In this document: one piece after another, positions 54,669-64,000 of the stretch
Layout: every line of letters starts with the position of its first letter
Position numbering within the stretch: the stretch's first letter is position 1
Made by a program: the position numbers and the translations under genes
Notes under the pieces: model-generated
The model's input: only the letters and a program-made list of their open reading frames with translations
Told to the model about the DNA's origin: nothing
Databases searched by the model: none
DNA from: Burkholderia ambifaria AMMD
GTDB lineage: Bacteria > Pseudomonadota > Gammaproteobacteria > Burkholderiales > Burkholderiaceae
DNA: 64,000 bases
Reading direction: 5' to 3'
Assembly (NCBI RefSeq): GCF_000203915.1
Contig: NC_008392.1
Location: 868,001-932,000 of the forward strand

Positions 54669-54926
54669 ATGCCGAAGTGGCTGTTGAAGGACGGAAATTT
54701 CACTACATGGGTTCAGGGGGTATTAACGATTGGCGGTGCTGGAATTGCATTCGCTGGGTTGAAGTATGATAAATCCATGTGGGTTGCTATGTTGGGGTTG
54801 TTGACAGCAGCTATTGGCGGGATATCAAGTAGGGCGCAGATGCTTAAAATTAAACCTTTTGATAGAAGTCATGGGAGAGCAAGGGATAGCTACAAATCAA
54901 AGGGTGACGAAGATGGGCGGCAATGA
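54669..54926 (+). CDS. Small two-helix membrane protein, paralogue 1
   Basis: 85 residues, AGGAGGT eight bases before the ATG. Two hydrophobic helices (about 16-32 and 38-54) followed by the block GGISSRAQMLKIKPFD and ARDSYK, and a charged tail. The following gene is a clear paralogue with the same motifs. AT-richer codon use than the neighbours marks it as acquired. No function known; small duplicated membrane proteins of this kind are often immunity proteins of contact-dependent toxins. Confidence 0.75.
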   Translation: MPKWLLKDGNFTTWVQGVLTIGGAGIAFAGLKYDKSMWVAMLGLLTAAIGGISSRAQMLKIKPFDRSHGRARDSYKSKGDEDGRQ

Positions 54927-55011
54927 GATAGCGAATTGGTCCACATTGCTATCATGAATCGATTTTAGGTCGCCCAATGCCGTGAAAAGATTTTTTTGGA
55001 AATGACGGAAA

Positions 55012-55293
55012 GTGTGGAAAAATAAACTGATCGAAGACGGTAATTTCGCGGCGTGGCTGAGAGTTATACTTTTTCTGGTTGGTTTAGTTTTGACCTTTGC
55101 AGGACTTGGGCTTGATCAAATGCCCCGTTGGCTCAGAGCGTTGGTCTTCTTGTCTGGCTTCGGAACGATGGCACTTGGAGGAATTTCCAGTCGAGCTCAT
55201 ATGTTAAAAATCAAACCATTTGACAACGGCTACCAGAAGGCACGCGATAGCTACAAGACAAGCGGTAGCGATGATCAGGATAAGCCAAGATGA
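55012..55293 (+). CDS. Small two-helix membrane protein, paralogue 2
   Basis: 93 residues from a GTG start, fixed by alignment with the previous protein (DGNF near residue 9 in both). Shares DGNFxxW, two hydrophobic helices, the near-identical GGISSRAHMLKIKPFD block and ARDSYK. The ribosome site is weak (GGAA), so lower expression is likely. Tandem duplication followed by divergence of the membrane helices. Confidence 0.72.
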   Translation: MWKNKLIEDGNFAAWLRVILFLVGLVLTFAGLGLDQMPRWLRALVFLSGFGTMALGGISSRAHMLKIKPFDNGYQKARDSYKTSGSDDQDKPR

Positions 55294-55427
55294 AGCTGTT
55301 CAACGGCCTCATAAATGCCCGTTCTCTTGCAGCCCAGAGCTAGGAACCCAATTCCCGGTCTTGTTAATTTTTTTCAGGCGGTATCGCGGAAAGGGTGTCA
55401 TCAGGTACTAGGTAAGCCAGCGAAAAA

Positions 55428-55700
55428 ATGAAACGATCACGAATTGATCAATTGATATCGGACAAAGGTTGGAAAGGGTCTTGTGTCCGGGTTGTTGGAA
55501 TGATCATTGTCTATTTTGGAATAAAGTACCTTCCGGCGGCGATAAATTGGGGTGCAGTGCATGGAAGTATATCTCCCCTTTCTCCCGAGCAGGCGGCAAA
55601 TCATGGCGCTGTCTTGACGGTATTCGGCTGGGCATTTTGTATTGCAATTTCTATTGAGATTATTAGGTGGGTGATTGTGGCATTTAGGCGATTCCGATAA
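55428..55700 (+). CDS. Small membrane protein in AT-rich island
   Basis: 90 residues. Basic start, one hydrophobic helix near 20-38 (VRVVGMIIVYFGIKYL) and another near 62-82 (VLTVFGWAFCIAISIEIIRWVIV), basic end. Not evidently related in sequence to the two paralogues before it, but similar in size, topology and base composition. Family not recognised. Confidence 0.62.
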   Translation: MKRSRIDQLISDKGWKGSCVRVVGMIIVYFGIKYLPAAINWGAVHGSISPLSPEQAANHGAVLTVFGWAFCIAISIEIIRWVIVAFRRFR

Positions 55701-56055
55701 TAATCGTAGCCCACGATTACATGCCTGGAAAAATGGGAGCTATTCGCCGGGGAATTCTGCAGCAGCACTGCCGTTTATCGCCGCCAGTGTGTTGGCGCAA
55801 GAAGTCCCGAGCTTGATCGTTCCTCGCTACGATCCGTAACCCCGATCTCACTGCCCGATGCACTGCCCGCGTCCGTAAAATCGTAAGGCGCCTCCGCTTT
55901 GCCGTTGGATCGTTTCCGAGTCGACACCCCGCAGCGCGAAAAACACCCCAAAATCGAGATCCGTCCGCATCCCTGCTTGCTCAGCCGATCTCTCCGACAG
56001 AAGTATTCCGATCGCCAGGAGCCAAGGATTTGCCTCCTGTCTCAACGCCGACCCG
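55701..56055. other. Intergenic region at right edge of AT-rich island
   Basis: 355 bases where composition returns to high GC. A minus-strand reading ending at 55848 looks partly protein-like but has no start site or family; I do not call it. No att-like repeat or integrase remnant was seen. Confidence 0.4.
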
Positions 56056-57069
56056 TCAATCCCTCGCCACCCCCGTCGACTCCCGCACCACGAGTTCCGG
56101 CGCACCGATCGTATGCACGGCCGCGGCCGGCTCGATCCCGTCGATCATGTCGAGCGTCAGCGCGATCGCCCGCGCGGCGATCTGCGACGTCGGGAACCGC
56201 ACCGTCGTCAACGCAGGGCGGAACTGGTGGGCGAGCTGGATATCGGTCATGCCGACCACCGACAGATCGGCCGGCACGCGCAGGCCGAGATCGGTGGCCG
56301 CCTGCATCGCGCCGATCGCCATCAGGTCGTTGGTCGCGAACAATGCGGTGATGCCGGGCTTCTCGCGCAGTAGCGCAGCCGCCGCTTCGTAGCCGCCTTC
56401 GATCGAATCGTGCGCCGACACGGTCGTCAGCGCATCCGCCGGATGGCCGCGTGCCGCGAGTTCGTCGGCGAAACCGCGCAGCCGCACCGACTGCGGGCCG
56501 CCCGAGCCCTTGCCGACGAGCGCGCCGAACGCGCGATGCCGCAACCCGGATAGATGCGCGGCCGCCAGCGCGCCCGCCGCCGCGAAATCGACGGTCACGC
56601 ACGGCAGCGTGCGCGATGCATGCACGTGCTCCCACATGCACAGCACGATCGACGCGCCGTGACGCGCGATGTCGGCGAGTTCGGCTTCGGCGAGATCGGT
56701 GTTCATCACGATCGCGCCGGCCGCGAGCGTTCCCGCGATCCGCTCGAGGTAATTGCGCGTGATCGCCGGATCGTCGTCGGTGTTGGACACGAGCAGGTAA
56801 TGGCCGCGCTTGCGCGCCTCGCGCTCGGCGGCCAGCACGAACTCCGGATAGAACGGGTTCGTGATGTTCGACAGCATCAGCGCGAGCGTCGACGTGCGGC
56901 CTTCGGCGAGCGCCCGCGCGGTGAGATTCGGCCGATAGCCGAGTTCGCGGATCGCCGCCATCACGCGTTCGACGGTCGCCGGCTTCACCTTCTGCGGATT
57001 GCGCAACACGTTCGAGACGGTCGCCGCGGTGACGTTCGCGCGCCGCGCGACTTGCGCGAGGGTCACCAT
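56056..57069 (-). CDS. LacI-family transcriptional regulator
   Basis: 337 residues. LacI helix-turn-helix and hinge ([48 protein letters not shown]) and a periplasmic-binding-protein-like sugar domain. Divergent from the sugar ABC/GH42 operon with 233 bases between, containing a perfect 20-bp inverted repeat. Probable repressor of that operon, released by a galactoside or its product. Confidence 0.95.
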   Translation of the reverse strand: MVTLAQVARRANVTAATVSNVLRNPQKVKPATVERVMAAIRELGYRPNLTARALAEGRTSTLALMLSNITNPFYPEFVLAAEREARKRGHYLLVSNTDDDPAITRNYLERIAGTLAAGAIVMNTDLAEAELADIARHGASIVLCMWEHVHASRTLPCVTVDFAAAGALAAAHLSGLRHRAFGALVGKGSGGPQSVRLRGFADELAARGHPADALTTVSAHDSIEGGYEAAAALLREKPGITALFATNDLMAIGAMQAATDLGLRVPADLSVVGMTDIQLAHQFRPALTTVRFPTSQIAARAIALTLDMIDGIEPAAAVHTIGAPELVVRESTGVARD

Positions 57070-57246
57070 GCGCGACCTGCGGCCGGTCGGGCGACGCTAC
57101 GCGCCGGAAGTGAAGCGGGGGAGTGTCTGCTCATATTCTGGGAGTGCGTCCCACAAGTTGCACAGGGACAGGCGATACGCTAATTTCTCGACACAACAGA
57201 TGAAGGAGACGACATGGTACGGCGAACCGCGCGAACTGCGCCACCG

Positions 57247-57266
57247 AAATTTAAGCGGTTAAATTT
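57247..57266. promoter_or_regulatory. LacI-family operator candidate
   Basis: Perfect 8-4-8 inverted repeat: AAATTTAA, GCGG, TTAAATTT, in an otherwise GC-rich region, 36 bases before the start of the ABC ATPase gene. Its length, symmetry and CG-containing centre suit a LacI-type dimer, presumably the divergent regulator. Confidence 0.65.
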
Positions 57267-57302
57267 TTCGCTCCGAAGCGCCTGACCGAGGAGGAGAGCG
57301 CG

Positions 57303-58457
57303 ATGACCGCCATTTCATTGAAGGATGTCTCGAAGCGCTACGGCGACCATGCGCCGGTGCTGCGCGACGTCAACCTCGAGATCGCATCGCACGAGTTCTG
57401 CGTGTTTCTCGGTCCGTCGGGCTGCGGCAAATCCACGTTGCTTCGGATGATCGCCGGGCTCGAGGACGTGACCGAAGGCGAGCTGCGGATCGGCGGTGCG
57501 CGCATGAACGACACGCCGCCTGCCGAGCGCGGCGTCGCGATGGTGTTCCAGAGCTATGCGCTGTTTCCGCACATGACGGTGTTCGAGAACATCGGTTTCG
57601 GGCTGCGCATCGCCGGCACGCCGAAGGACGAGATCCGCCGGCGCGTGACCGAGGCCGCGCGCGTGCTGCAGCTCGACGCACTGCTCGATCGCAAGCCGAA
57701 GGCGCTGTCGGGCGGGCAGCGGCAGCGCGTCGCGATCGGCCGTGCGATCGTGCGCGAGCCGCGCGTGTTCCTGTTCGACGAGCCGCTGTCGAATCTCGAC
57801 GCGACGCTGCGCGGCCAGACGCGCGTCGAGATCGCCCGCCTGCACGCACGCTTCACGCAATCGAGTTCCGTCTACGTGACGCACGACCAGATCGAGGCGA
57901 TGACGCTGGCCGACCGGATCGTGCTGCTGCACGCGGGCGACGACGTCGCGCGCTTCGGCAGCATCGCGCAGGCCGGTGCGCCGCTCGAGCTGTATCACCG
58001 CCCAGCCAACCGCTTCGTCGCGGGCTTCATCGGCTCGCCGCGGATGAACTTCTTGCCGGCGGTCGTCGAGGCGAGCGATGCGCACGGCTGCCGGCTGCGC
58101 CTGGACGGCACCGGCGAAACGCTGACGCTGCACGATCGTCCGTTGCCGCGGCACGTCGGCGGCGGCGCGCGCGTGACGCTCGGGATTCGTCCCGAGCATC
58201 TGACGGTCGCGGGGCTCGGCGATGCCGACGTGCCGGCGATCGTGCGCGACGTCGCGCTCGTCGAGCAACTGGGCGAAGCTGCATACGTGCATCTCGATCA
58301 GCCCGGCGGCGTGCCGCTGCTCGCGAAACTGCCGGGCCAGGCTGCGTTGCGGCGCGGCGAGCGTCATGCGTTCAGCGTGCCGCCGTCGTGCTGCCACCTG
58401 TTCGACGAAGCCGGCATCGCATTGCCGGCCATCCACGCCGAAGCGGCATTCGCATAG
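57303..58457 (+). CDS. Sugar ABC transporter ATP-binding protein (MalK/UgpC type)
   Basis: 384 residues, GAGGAGAG upstream. Walker [11 protein letters not shown]-loop [11 protein letters not shown], signature [15 protein letters not shown], Walker [13 protein letters not shown] and switch His in [17 protein letters not shown], followed by a C-terminal TOBE/MalK regulatory domain (about 240-380). Energises import of the sugar bound by the next gene's product. Confidence 0.95.
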   Translation: MTAISLKDVSKRYGDHAPVLRDVNLEIASHEFCVFLGPSGCGKSTLLRMIAGLEDVTEGELRIGGARMNDTPPAERGVAMVFQSYALFPHMTVFENIGFGLRIAGTPKDEIRRRVTEAARVLQLDALLDRKPKALSGGQRQRVAIGRAIVREPRVFLFDEPLSNLDATLRGQTRVEIARLHARFTQSSSVYVTHDQIEAMTLADRIVLLHAGDDVARFGSIAQAGAPLELYHRPANRFVAGFIGSPRMNFLPAVVEASDAHGCRLRLDGTGETLTLHDRPLPRHVGGGARVTLGIRPEHLTVAGLGDADVPAIVRDVALVEQLGEAAYVHLDQPGGVPLLAKLPGQAALRRGERHAFSVPPSCCHLFDEAGIALPAIHAEAAFA

Positions 58458-58520
58458 CGGCGCGGCGCCGATCCGCCGCGCGCGGCGCGGCACCCATCAC
58501 ACCAATACCAGGAGACAACG

Positions 58521-59759
58521 ATGAGACTTCGTGCGAGCCGACTGCTGCTTGCCCTGACGACTGCCGCGGCGTTCGCCGCGGGGACGGCCGATGCGGGCAC
58601 GCTGAAGGTGAACGTCGCCGCGCGCGGCAACCAGCGCGCGACGTGGCAAGCGGTGTTCGACCAGTTCCACAAGGCGAATCCGGACATCGACCTGAAGGTC
58701 AGCTACGTCGGGGAGGAGGCGTACAAGGTGCAGATGTCCGGCTGGCTCGCGACCGATCCGCCCGACGTGCTGAGCTGGAACAACGGCGAGCGGCTCGCGT
58801 ATTTCGCGAAGCGCGGGCTGATCGAGGACCTGAGCGCGGACTGGCAGAAGAACGGCTGGAACGACACGTATGCAGCCGTGAAGCAGTCGTCGACCTACGG
58901 CGGCAAGCTCTACAGTTTGCCGCTCGGCTATGACGCGTATGGCCTCTTCTACCGCAAGGACCTGTTCGAGAAGGCGGGCATTCACGGCGAGCCGGCGGAC
59001 TGGACGCAGTTTCTCGATGCGTGCCGCAAGTTGAAGGCAGCCGGCATCGCGCCGATCGCGGTGGCCGCGCGCGACGCGTGGACGCTCGCCGCGTGGTTCG
59101 ACTACCTCGACCTCCGGATCAACGGCTATGCATTCCACCAGAAGCTGATGGCCGGCGACGTCGCCTATACCGACCCGCGCGTGCGTGCCGTGTATGCGGC
59201 GTGGAAGAAGCTGATCGACGACAAGTATTTCATCGACAACGCGCTGTCCTACGACGTCGATTCGCTGAGCCCGCTGATCGTCAACGGCCAGGCCGCGATG
59301 ACGCTGATGGGCACCTGGTATTCGGCGGGCCTGCTCGGCGCGACGCGCAACCCGATCAGCTTCTTCCGCTTCCCGGTGATCGATGCGTCGGTGCCGCTCG
59401 CGGAGGACGGTCCTGTCAACGTGCTGATCGTGCCGGCGAAGGCGCACAACAAGACGGACGCGCGTCGCCTGCTCGCGTTCATGGGGCAACCGGCGGTCAG
59501 CGGCGAGTTCGCGAAGGGGATGGGCCAACTGCCGTCGAACAACAAGGCGCCCGAGCCGCAGGACCCGATCTCGAAGATCGGCTTCCGCACGCTCGCGTCG
59601 ACGCCCGGCGGCATCGCGCAGTTCTACGACCGCGACATGACGAAGGAAATGGCGGACGAGGGGATGAAGGCGATGCAGCAGTTCCTGTCCGACCCGACGC
59701 AGCTCGATGCGATCCTGCAGCGCCTCGAGCAGACCCGCAAGCGCATCTACCGGAAGTAA
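58521..59759 (+). CDS. Sugar ABC transporter substrate-binding protein
   Basis: 412 residues. Signal peptide to about 22 (ADAG), then a family 1 extracellular solute-binding protein fold with TWQAVFDQFHKANPDIDLKVSYVGEEAYKVQM, PPDVLSWNNGERLAYFAKRGLIEDLS and a C-terminal region of the MalE/UgpB type. Captures an oligosaccharide in the periplasm for the ABC transporter. The GH42 gene in the same operon points to a beta-galactoside. Confidence 0.93.
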   Translation: MRLRASRLLLALTTAAAFAAGTADAGTLKVNVAARGNQRATWQAVFDQFHKANPDIDLKVSYVGEEAYKVQMSGWLATDPPDVLSWNNGERLAYFAKRGLIEDLSADWQKNGWNDTYAAVKQSSTYGGKLYSLPLGYDAYGLFYRKDLFEKAGIHGEPADWTQFLDACRKLKAAGIAPIAVAARDAWTLAAWFDYLDLRINGYAFHQKLMAGDVAYTDPRVRAVYAAWKKLIDDKYFIDNALSYDVDSLSPLIVNGQAAMTLMGTWYSAGLLGATRNPISFFRFPVIDASVPLAEDGPVNVLIVPAKAHNKTDARRLLAFMGQPAVSGEFAKGMGQLPSNNKAPEPQDPISKIGFRTLASTPGGIAQFYDRDMTKEMADEGMKAMQQFLSDPTQLDAILQRLEQTRKRIYRK

Positions 59760-59832
59760 CGACGCACGCGGCCGGTCCGGCCGCGTCGTCACGTCATGCC
59801 CGTTTCGTCTCGTTTCGTCGAAGGTCACAACA

Positions 59833-60750
59833 ATGTCAACCAGCCTGTCCGAAAGCGCTGCGCGCCGCGATGCCGGCCGCGAGCAGCATGCGCGCGCGTC
59901 GCTCGCGCGCCGGCGCAACCGCGCGGCGCTGCTGTTCGTGCTGCCGGGGTTCGCGCTGTTCACCGTGTTCGTCTTGTATCCGATCGTCAGCAGCATCTGG
60001 CTGAGCTTCCATCACTGGGACGGGATGACGCCGATGACGTACGCGGGGCTCGACAATTATCGTGAGCTGCTGCAGTCCGATACGTTCTACGTCGCGCTGA
60101 AGAACAACGTGCTGTGGCTCGCGCTGTTCCTCGCCGCGCCGCCGCTCGGCCTCGCGCTCGCGCTGTACCTGAACCAGAACGTCTACGGGATCCGGCTCGT
60201 GAAGTCGCTGTTCTTCGCGCCGTTCGTGTTGCCGGGCGTCGTCGTCGGCCTGGTGTTCTCGTGGTTCTACGACCCGACGTTCGGGCTGCTGAAGCTGATC
60301 ATCGGGCACGGAATCCCGGTGCTCGGCGATCCGCGCTATGCGACCTACGGCGTGATCGTCGCCGCGCTGTGGCCGCAGATTCCGTTCTGCATGATCCTGT
60401 ACCTGACCGGGCTCACCGGCATCAACGGCGAGATCGTGGAGGCGGCCCGGATGGAAGGCGCGCGCGGCTTCACGCTGCTGTGGCACGTGATCCTGCCGCA
60501 GTTGCGGCCCGCGACCTTCATGGCGGTGGTGCTGACCGTGATCGGCGCGCTGCGCAGCTTCGACCTGATCTCGGTGATGACGGGCGGCGGCCCGTTCGAC
60601 AGCTCGACCGTGCTCGCGTACTTCATGGTCGACCAGGCGATCAAGTACTACCGCGAAGGCTATTCGGCCGCGATCGCGGTCGTGCTGTTCGCGATCATGC
60701 TCGTCTATATCGTGTGGCAGCTGCGCAAGCTGGTGCGCGTCGAATCGTAA
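59833..60750 (+). CDS. Sugar ABC transporter permease (MalF/LacF type)
   Basis: 305 residues. Six membrane helices and the EAA cytoplasmic motif [24 protein letters not shown] that docks with the ATPase. An N-terminal polar stretch of 35 residues precedes the first helix. First of the two permeases of the operon, 11 bases before the second. Confidence 0.94.
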   Translation: MSTSLSESAARRDAGREQHARASLARRRNRAALLFVLPGFALFTVFVLYPIVSSIWLSFHHWDGMTPMTYAGLDNYRELLQSDTFYVALKNNVLWLALFLAAPPLGLALALYLNQNVYGIRLVKSLFFAPFVLPGVVVGLVFSWFYDPTFGLLKLIIGHGIPVLGDPRYATYGVIVAALWPQIPFCMILYLTGLTGINGEIVEAARMEGARGFTLLWHVILPQLRPATFMAVVLTVIGALRSFDLISVMTGGGPFDSSTVLAYFMVDQAIKYYREGYSAAIAVVLFAIMLVYIVWQLRKLVRVES

Positions 60751-60761
60751 GGATTTCGAAT

Positions 60762-61613
60762 ATGTATCCGATGCCCATGTCCCGCTGGGGACGTCCCGCC
60801 CGCTTGCTGTACCGGCTGTCGCTGCCGTGCGCGCTCGCGCTGTGGCTCGTGCCCCTGCTCGCGGTGCTCGTCACGTCGATCCGCTCGACCGACGAGATCA
60901 TGGCCGGTCATTACTGGGACTGGCCGAAGCAGTTCGCGCTGGTCGAGAACTACGGCGCCGCGCTCACGCAGACGCCGATGCTGCATTACTTCGCGAACAG
61001 CATCCTGATCACGGTGCCGTCGGTCGCCGCGTCGATCCTGCTCGCGTCGCTCGCCGGGCACGCGCTCGCGAACTACCGGTTCCGCGGCAATCTCGTGCTG
61101 CTCGGGCTGTTCGTCGCGGGCAACTTCGTGCCGATCCAGATCCTGATGATCCCGGTGCGGCAGATCATGCTCGGCGTCGGCCTGTACAACACCGTATGGG
61201 CGCTGGTGCTGTTCCATACCGCGTTCCAGACCGGCTTCTGCACGCTGTTCCTGCGCAACTTCATCCGCGAGCTGCCGTTCGAGCTGATCGAGGCCGCGCG
61301 CGTCGAAGGCGCGTCCGAGTGGGCGATCTACTGGCGCGTCGTGCTGCCGCTCGTGCGGCCGGCGCTCGCCGCGCTCGCGATCCTCGTGTTCACGTTCGTG
61401 TGGAACGACTACTTCTGGGCGCTGTGCCTCACGCAAGGCGACGACGCGGCGCCGATCACCGTCGGCGTCGCCGCGCTCAAGGGGCAGTGGACGACCGCCT
61501 GGAACATCGTGTCGGCCGGCTCGGTGCTCGCCGCGCTACCGTCGGTGCTGATGTTCTTCGCGATGCAGAAGCACTTCGTCGCGGGGCTCACGTTCGGCGC
61601 GACGAAAGGCTGA
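60762..61613 (+). CDS. Sugar ABC transporter permease (MalG/LacG type)
   Basis: 283 residues from the ATG giving [10 protein letters not shown]. Six membrane helices and EAA motif [26 protein letters not shown]. Forms the transmembrane channel with the preceding permease. The GH42 gene follows after 38 bases. Confidence 0.94.
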   Translation: MYPMPMSRWGRPARLLYRLSLPCALALWLVPLLAVLVTSIRSTDEIMAGHYWDWPKQFALVENYGAALTQTPMLHYFANSILITVPSVAASILLASLAGHALANYRFRGNLVLLGLFVAGNFVPIQILMIPVRQIMLGVGLYNTVWALVLFHTAFQTGFCTLFLRNFIRELPFELIEAARVEGASEWAIYWRVVLPLVRPALAALAILVFTFVWNDYFWALCLTQGDDAAPITVGVAALKGQWTTAWNIVSAGSVLAALPSVLMFFAMQKHFVAGLTFGATKG

Positions 61614-61651
61614 TGGCCTCCCTCCTTCCACTCTCCAGCGAGGAATCCACG

Positions 61652-63622
61652 ATGCACCTCGGCGTTTGCTACTACCCCGAACACTGGCCGCGCGAACAAT
61701 GGGCGCGCGATGCGCGGCGCATGGCCGAACTGGGCCTGACGCGCGTGCGGATCGCCGAATTCGCATGGAGCCGGATGGAGCCGGAACCGGGCCGCTACGA
61801 CTGGGCGTGGCTCGACGAAGCGATCGACACGCTCGCCAGCCGCCAGTTGAAGGTCATACTCGGCACGCCGACCGCGTCGCCGCCGAAATGGCTTGTCGAT
61901 CGCCATCCGGAGATCCTGCCGATCGGCGCGGACGGCGCAGTGTGGCAATTCGGCTCGCGTCGCCATTACGACATCGCGAGCCCCGTGTATCGCGAGCACT
62001 GCGTGCGCATCGCGGACGCGATGGCGCGGCGCTACGGCGCGCATCCGGCGGTGATCGCGTGGCAGACCGACAACGAGCTCGGCTGTCACAACACGCTGCC
62101 GAGCTATACGTGTGCGGCGCTCGAAGGCTTTCGCGCGTGGCTCGCCGTGCGCTACGGCGACATCGGCGCGCTGAACCGCGCGTGGGGCAACGTGTTCTGG
62201 AGCATGGAATATCGCGGCTTCGACGAGATCGAGCTGCCACGCCATACGCCGACCGACGCGAACCCCGCGCACCTGCTCGACTTCCGGCGCTATCAGTCGG
62301 ACGAGGTCGCGCGGTTCCATGCGGCGCAGGTCGATGCGATCCGTCCGCACGCGCCGGGCCGCGACGTGCTGCACAACTTCATGGGATTTTTCACCGAGTT
62401 CGACCACTACGCGTTCGCGCGCGGCGGCCTCGATGTCGCCGCGTGGGACAGCTACCCGGTGCCGCGCACCGAAGTGCTGCCGCTCGACGAAGCCGACAAG
62501 CAGCGCTGGGCACGCACCGGCCATCCCGACGTGTCGGCGTTCTCGCACGACTTGTATCGCGGTGTCGGCAACGGCCGGATGTGGGTGATGGAGCAACAGG
62601 CGGGGCCCGTCAACTGGGGGCCGTACAACCCGGTGCCGCACGCCGGCGCGGTGCGGCTGTGGACGTGGGAAGCGTTTGCGCACGGCGCGGAGCTCGTGTC
62701 GTATTTCCGCTGGCGGCAGTATCCGCATGCGCAGGAGCAGCTGCACTCGGGGCTCAACGCACCGGACGATCAGCTGTCGCCGGGCGGCCGTGAAGTGGCG
62801 CGCGTCGCACGCGAGCTGGCCGCGCTGGACCCCGCGCTCGTCGCCGGCGCGCGCGAGCCGGCCCGCGTCGCGCTGCTGTTCGATTACACGGCCGACTGGA
62901 TGATCCGGATCCAGCCGCACGGTGCCGACTTCGACTATCAGCAGCACGCGTTCGACTGGTATCACGCGCTGCGCGAACTGGGGCTCGACGTCGATATCGT
63001 CGCGGCCGATGCCGACGTGTCGCGCTATGCACTCGTCGTCGTGCCGACGCTGCCAGTCGTGCCGGATTGCGTCGTCGAGCAGGCCGTGCGCGGCAACGCG
63101 CACTGGCTGTTCGGGCCACGCACCGGGTCGCGCACTGCCGAGTTCGCGATCGTGCCGGGCCTCGCGCCGGGCAAGCTGCGCGACGTGCTGCCGGTGCGGA
63201 TCGCGCAAGTCGAGTCGCTGCGGCCGTCGCTCGCGCCGCGCGTCGCGTTCGACGGTGTCGACGGCCATGCGCTGAAATGGCGCGATCACATCGACCTCGA
63301 CGCGAGCACCTCCATCGTCGTGCTCGCTGCCTGCGACGACGGCGTGCCCGCGCTCGTGCGGCACGGTCAGGTGACGATGGCGACTGCGTGCTTCGATCCC
63401 GCGCTGTTGCGCGCAATCGTCGGCCGCTGCGCGCGCGATGCCGGACTGCCGGTGCGCGAACTGCCTGACGGCGTGCGCTTGTGCCGGCGCGGGCGCGTCG
63501 TGTTCGCGTTCAACTACGGCGATACCCCGTGCACGCTGCCCGCGCCGGACGGTGCGCGCTTCGTGCTCGGCGGCCCCGAACTCGGCGCGGTCGATGTCGC
63601 CGCATGGGTCGAGCCGGACTGA
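61652..63622 (+). CDS. Beta-galactosidase, GH42
   Basis: 656 residues, GAGGA seven bases before the ATG. GH42 (beta/alpha)8 catalytic domain (about 1-375) with acid/base Glu142 in TDNELG and nucleophile Glu314 in [11 protein letters not shown], then a trimerisation domain (about 385-590) and a small C-terminal domain. No signal peptide, so it hydrolyses beta-galactosides after uptake by the ABC transporter encoded upstream. Confidence 0.95.
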   Translation: MHLGVCYYPEHWPREQWARDARRMAELGLTRVRIAEFAWSRMEPEPGRYDWAWLDEAIDTLASRQLKVILGTPTASPPKWLVDRHPEILPIGADGAVWQFGSRRHYDIASPVYREHCVRIADAMARRYGAHPAVIAWQTDNELGCHNTLPSYTCAALEGFRAWLAVRYGDIGALNRAWGNVFWSMEYRGFDEIELPRHTPTDANPAHLLDFRRYQSDEVARFHAAQVDAIRPHAPGRDVLHNFMGFFTEFDHYAFARGGLDVAAWDSYPVPRTEVLPLDEADKQRWARTGHPDVSAFSHDLYRGVGNGRMWVMEQQAGPVNWGPYNPVPHAGAVRLWTWEAFAHGAELVSYFRWRQYPHAQEQLHSGLNAPDDQLSPGGREVARVARELAALDPALVAGAREPARVALLFDYTADWMIRIQPHGADFDYQQHAFDWYHALRELGLDVDIVAADADVSRYALVVVPTLPVVPDCVVEQAVRGNAHWLFGPRTGSRTAEFAIVPGLAPGKLRDVLPVRIAQVESLRPSLAPRVAFDGVDGHALKWRDHIDLDASTSIVVLAACDDGVPALVRHGQVTMATACFDPALLRAIVGRCARDAGLPVRELPDGVRLCRRGRVVFAFNYGDTPCTLPAPDGARFVLGGPELGAVDVAAWVEPD

Positions 63623-63626
63623 CGCG

Positions 63627-64000
63627 ATGCAGTCGTTGCCGTCGCCGCGGTTGCATGTCGCGCGCCTCGCGCGGATCGCGCATTTCGTGCCGCTGTCCGC
63701 GGCGGCGCTGATGCTCGGCGTCGCGATGTCGTTTACCGCGCCGTACCTGTCGTTGTTCGGCGTGGAGGCGGCCGGGATGTCGCCGTTGCTCGCGGGCGTC
63801 TTCATGACGCTGATCGCGGCGAGCGGGGTGGTCGCGAGCACGTGGGCCGGGCGTTGGTCGGATCGTCGCGACCGCCACCGGCCGCTGCTCATCGTATCGC
63901 TCGCCGCGGCCGCGCTCGGCTTCGCGCTGCTGTGCGTACTGCGCGCGCACGGGCTGGTGATCGCGGCCGGCACGATCCTGCTTGGCGCGGGCGCCGTGTC
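63627..64000 (+). CDS. MFS sugar transporter, N-terminal part (cut by window end)
   Basis: About 124 codons are visible from the ATG, four bases after the GH42 stop; the rest lies beyond the window. Four hydrophobic segments and the MFS loop motif GRWSDRRDR after helix two are seen. Resembles sugar efflux (Set-type) transporters. Tight spacing suggests it is in the galactoside operon, perhaps exporting excess sugar. Confidence 0.75.
   Translation, partial: MQSLPSPRLHVARLARIAHFVPLSAAALMLGVAMSFTAPYLSLFGVEAAGMSPLLAGVFMTLIAASGVVASTWAGRWSDRRDRHRPLLIVSLAAAALGFALLCVLRAHGLVIAAGTILLGAGAV

Noticed and set aside
55848-56060. Minus-strand reading frame with a partly protein-like sequence at the edge of the AT-rich island
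   Set aside because: No start codon with a ribosome site, no recognised family, and it runs into the end of the LacI gene.

Overview
The window is high-GC proteobacterial DNA. It looks like a Burkholderia, probably of the cepacia complex and perhaps from one of the secondary replicons. Evidence for this is the very strong third-position GC bias, two porins of the Burkholderia Gram-negative porin family, many LysR, AraC, LacI and MocR-type regulators next to small catabolic modules, and a complete Tad pilus locus. This assignment is inference from gene content and composition; no rRNA, tRNA, CRISPR array or intact insertion sequence was seen.

Left part (1-10.2 kb): a small TPR-like protein; a two-component pair (a receiver plus degenerate HD-GYP protein and an MHYT histidine kinase); a PHB-depolymerase-family esterase; and a LysR regulator divergent from a three-gene module (HMG-CoA-lyase-type lyase, class III CoA transferase, MFS transporter). 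That module looks like a route for activating and cleaving a branched short dicarboxylic or hydroxy acid.

Surface structures (10.2-28.1 kb): on the minus strand, a lipid-linked sugar modification set (GtrA, GtrB-like glycosyltransferase and two tandem GT87-like membrane glycosyltransferases). Divergent from it, across about 1 kb with inverted repeats, lies a Tad/Flp pilus locus: two Flp pilins, CpaA/TadV, an unusual AAA+ ATPase, CpaB, CpaC, a small lipoprotein, TadG-like and two TadE-like proteins, CpaE/TadZ, CpaF/TadA, TadB and TadC. TadD is not in the window.

Oxidative metabolism (28.8-42.5 kb): a periplasmic molybdenum hydroxylase with a [2Fe-2S] subunit and a diheme cytochrome encoded by overlapping genes; a beta-lactamase-family lipoprotein; a minus-strand operon for a StyA/StyB-type flavin monooxygenase, SDR, a dienelactone hydrolase-SnoaL fusion and a MetA/SphA-type outer-membrane protein, with a divergent AraC regulator (best explained as an indole or aryl-alkene oxidation pathway); and formaldehyde detoxification (FrmR, FrmA) with a recognisable FrmR-type operator.

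Uptake modules (42.8-54.0 kb): MFS transporter plus porin, an amidase, a candidate 40-residue protein, a MocR-type regulator, an ABM-like protein with a C-terminal zinc ribbon, and a LysR divergent from an M20 amidohydrolase, a lone ABC binding protein and a second porin.

AT-richer island (about 54.3-55.8 kb): a frame-disrupted remnant followed by two tandem paralogous two-helix membrane proteins and a third small membrane protein. Composition is clearly unlike its neighbours. It resembles a set of orphan immunity-type genes, but no function can be assigned from sequence alone.

Right end (56.0-64.0 kb): a LacI regulator divergent from a sugar ABC transporter (ATPase, binding protein, two permeases), a GH42 beta-galactosidase and the start of an MFS sugar transporter cut by the window edge. 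A 20-bp perfect inverted repeat just upstream of the operon is a good LacI-family operator candidate.
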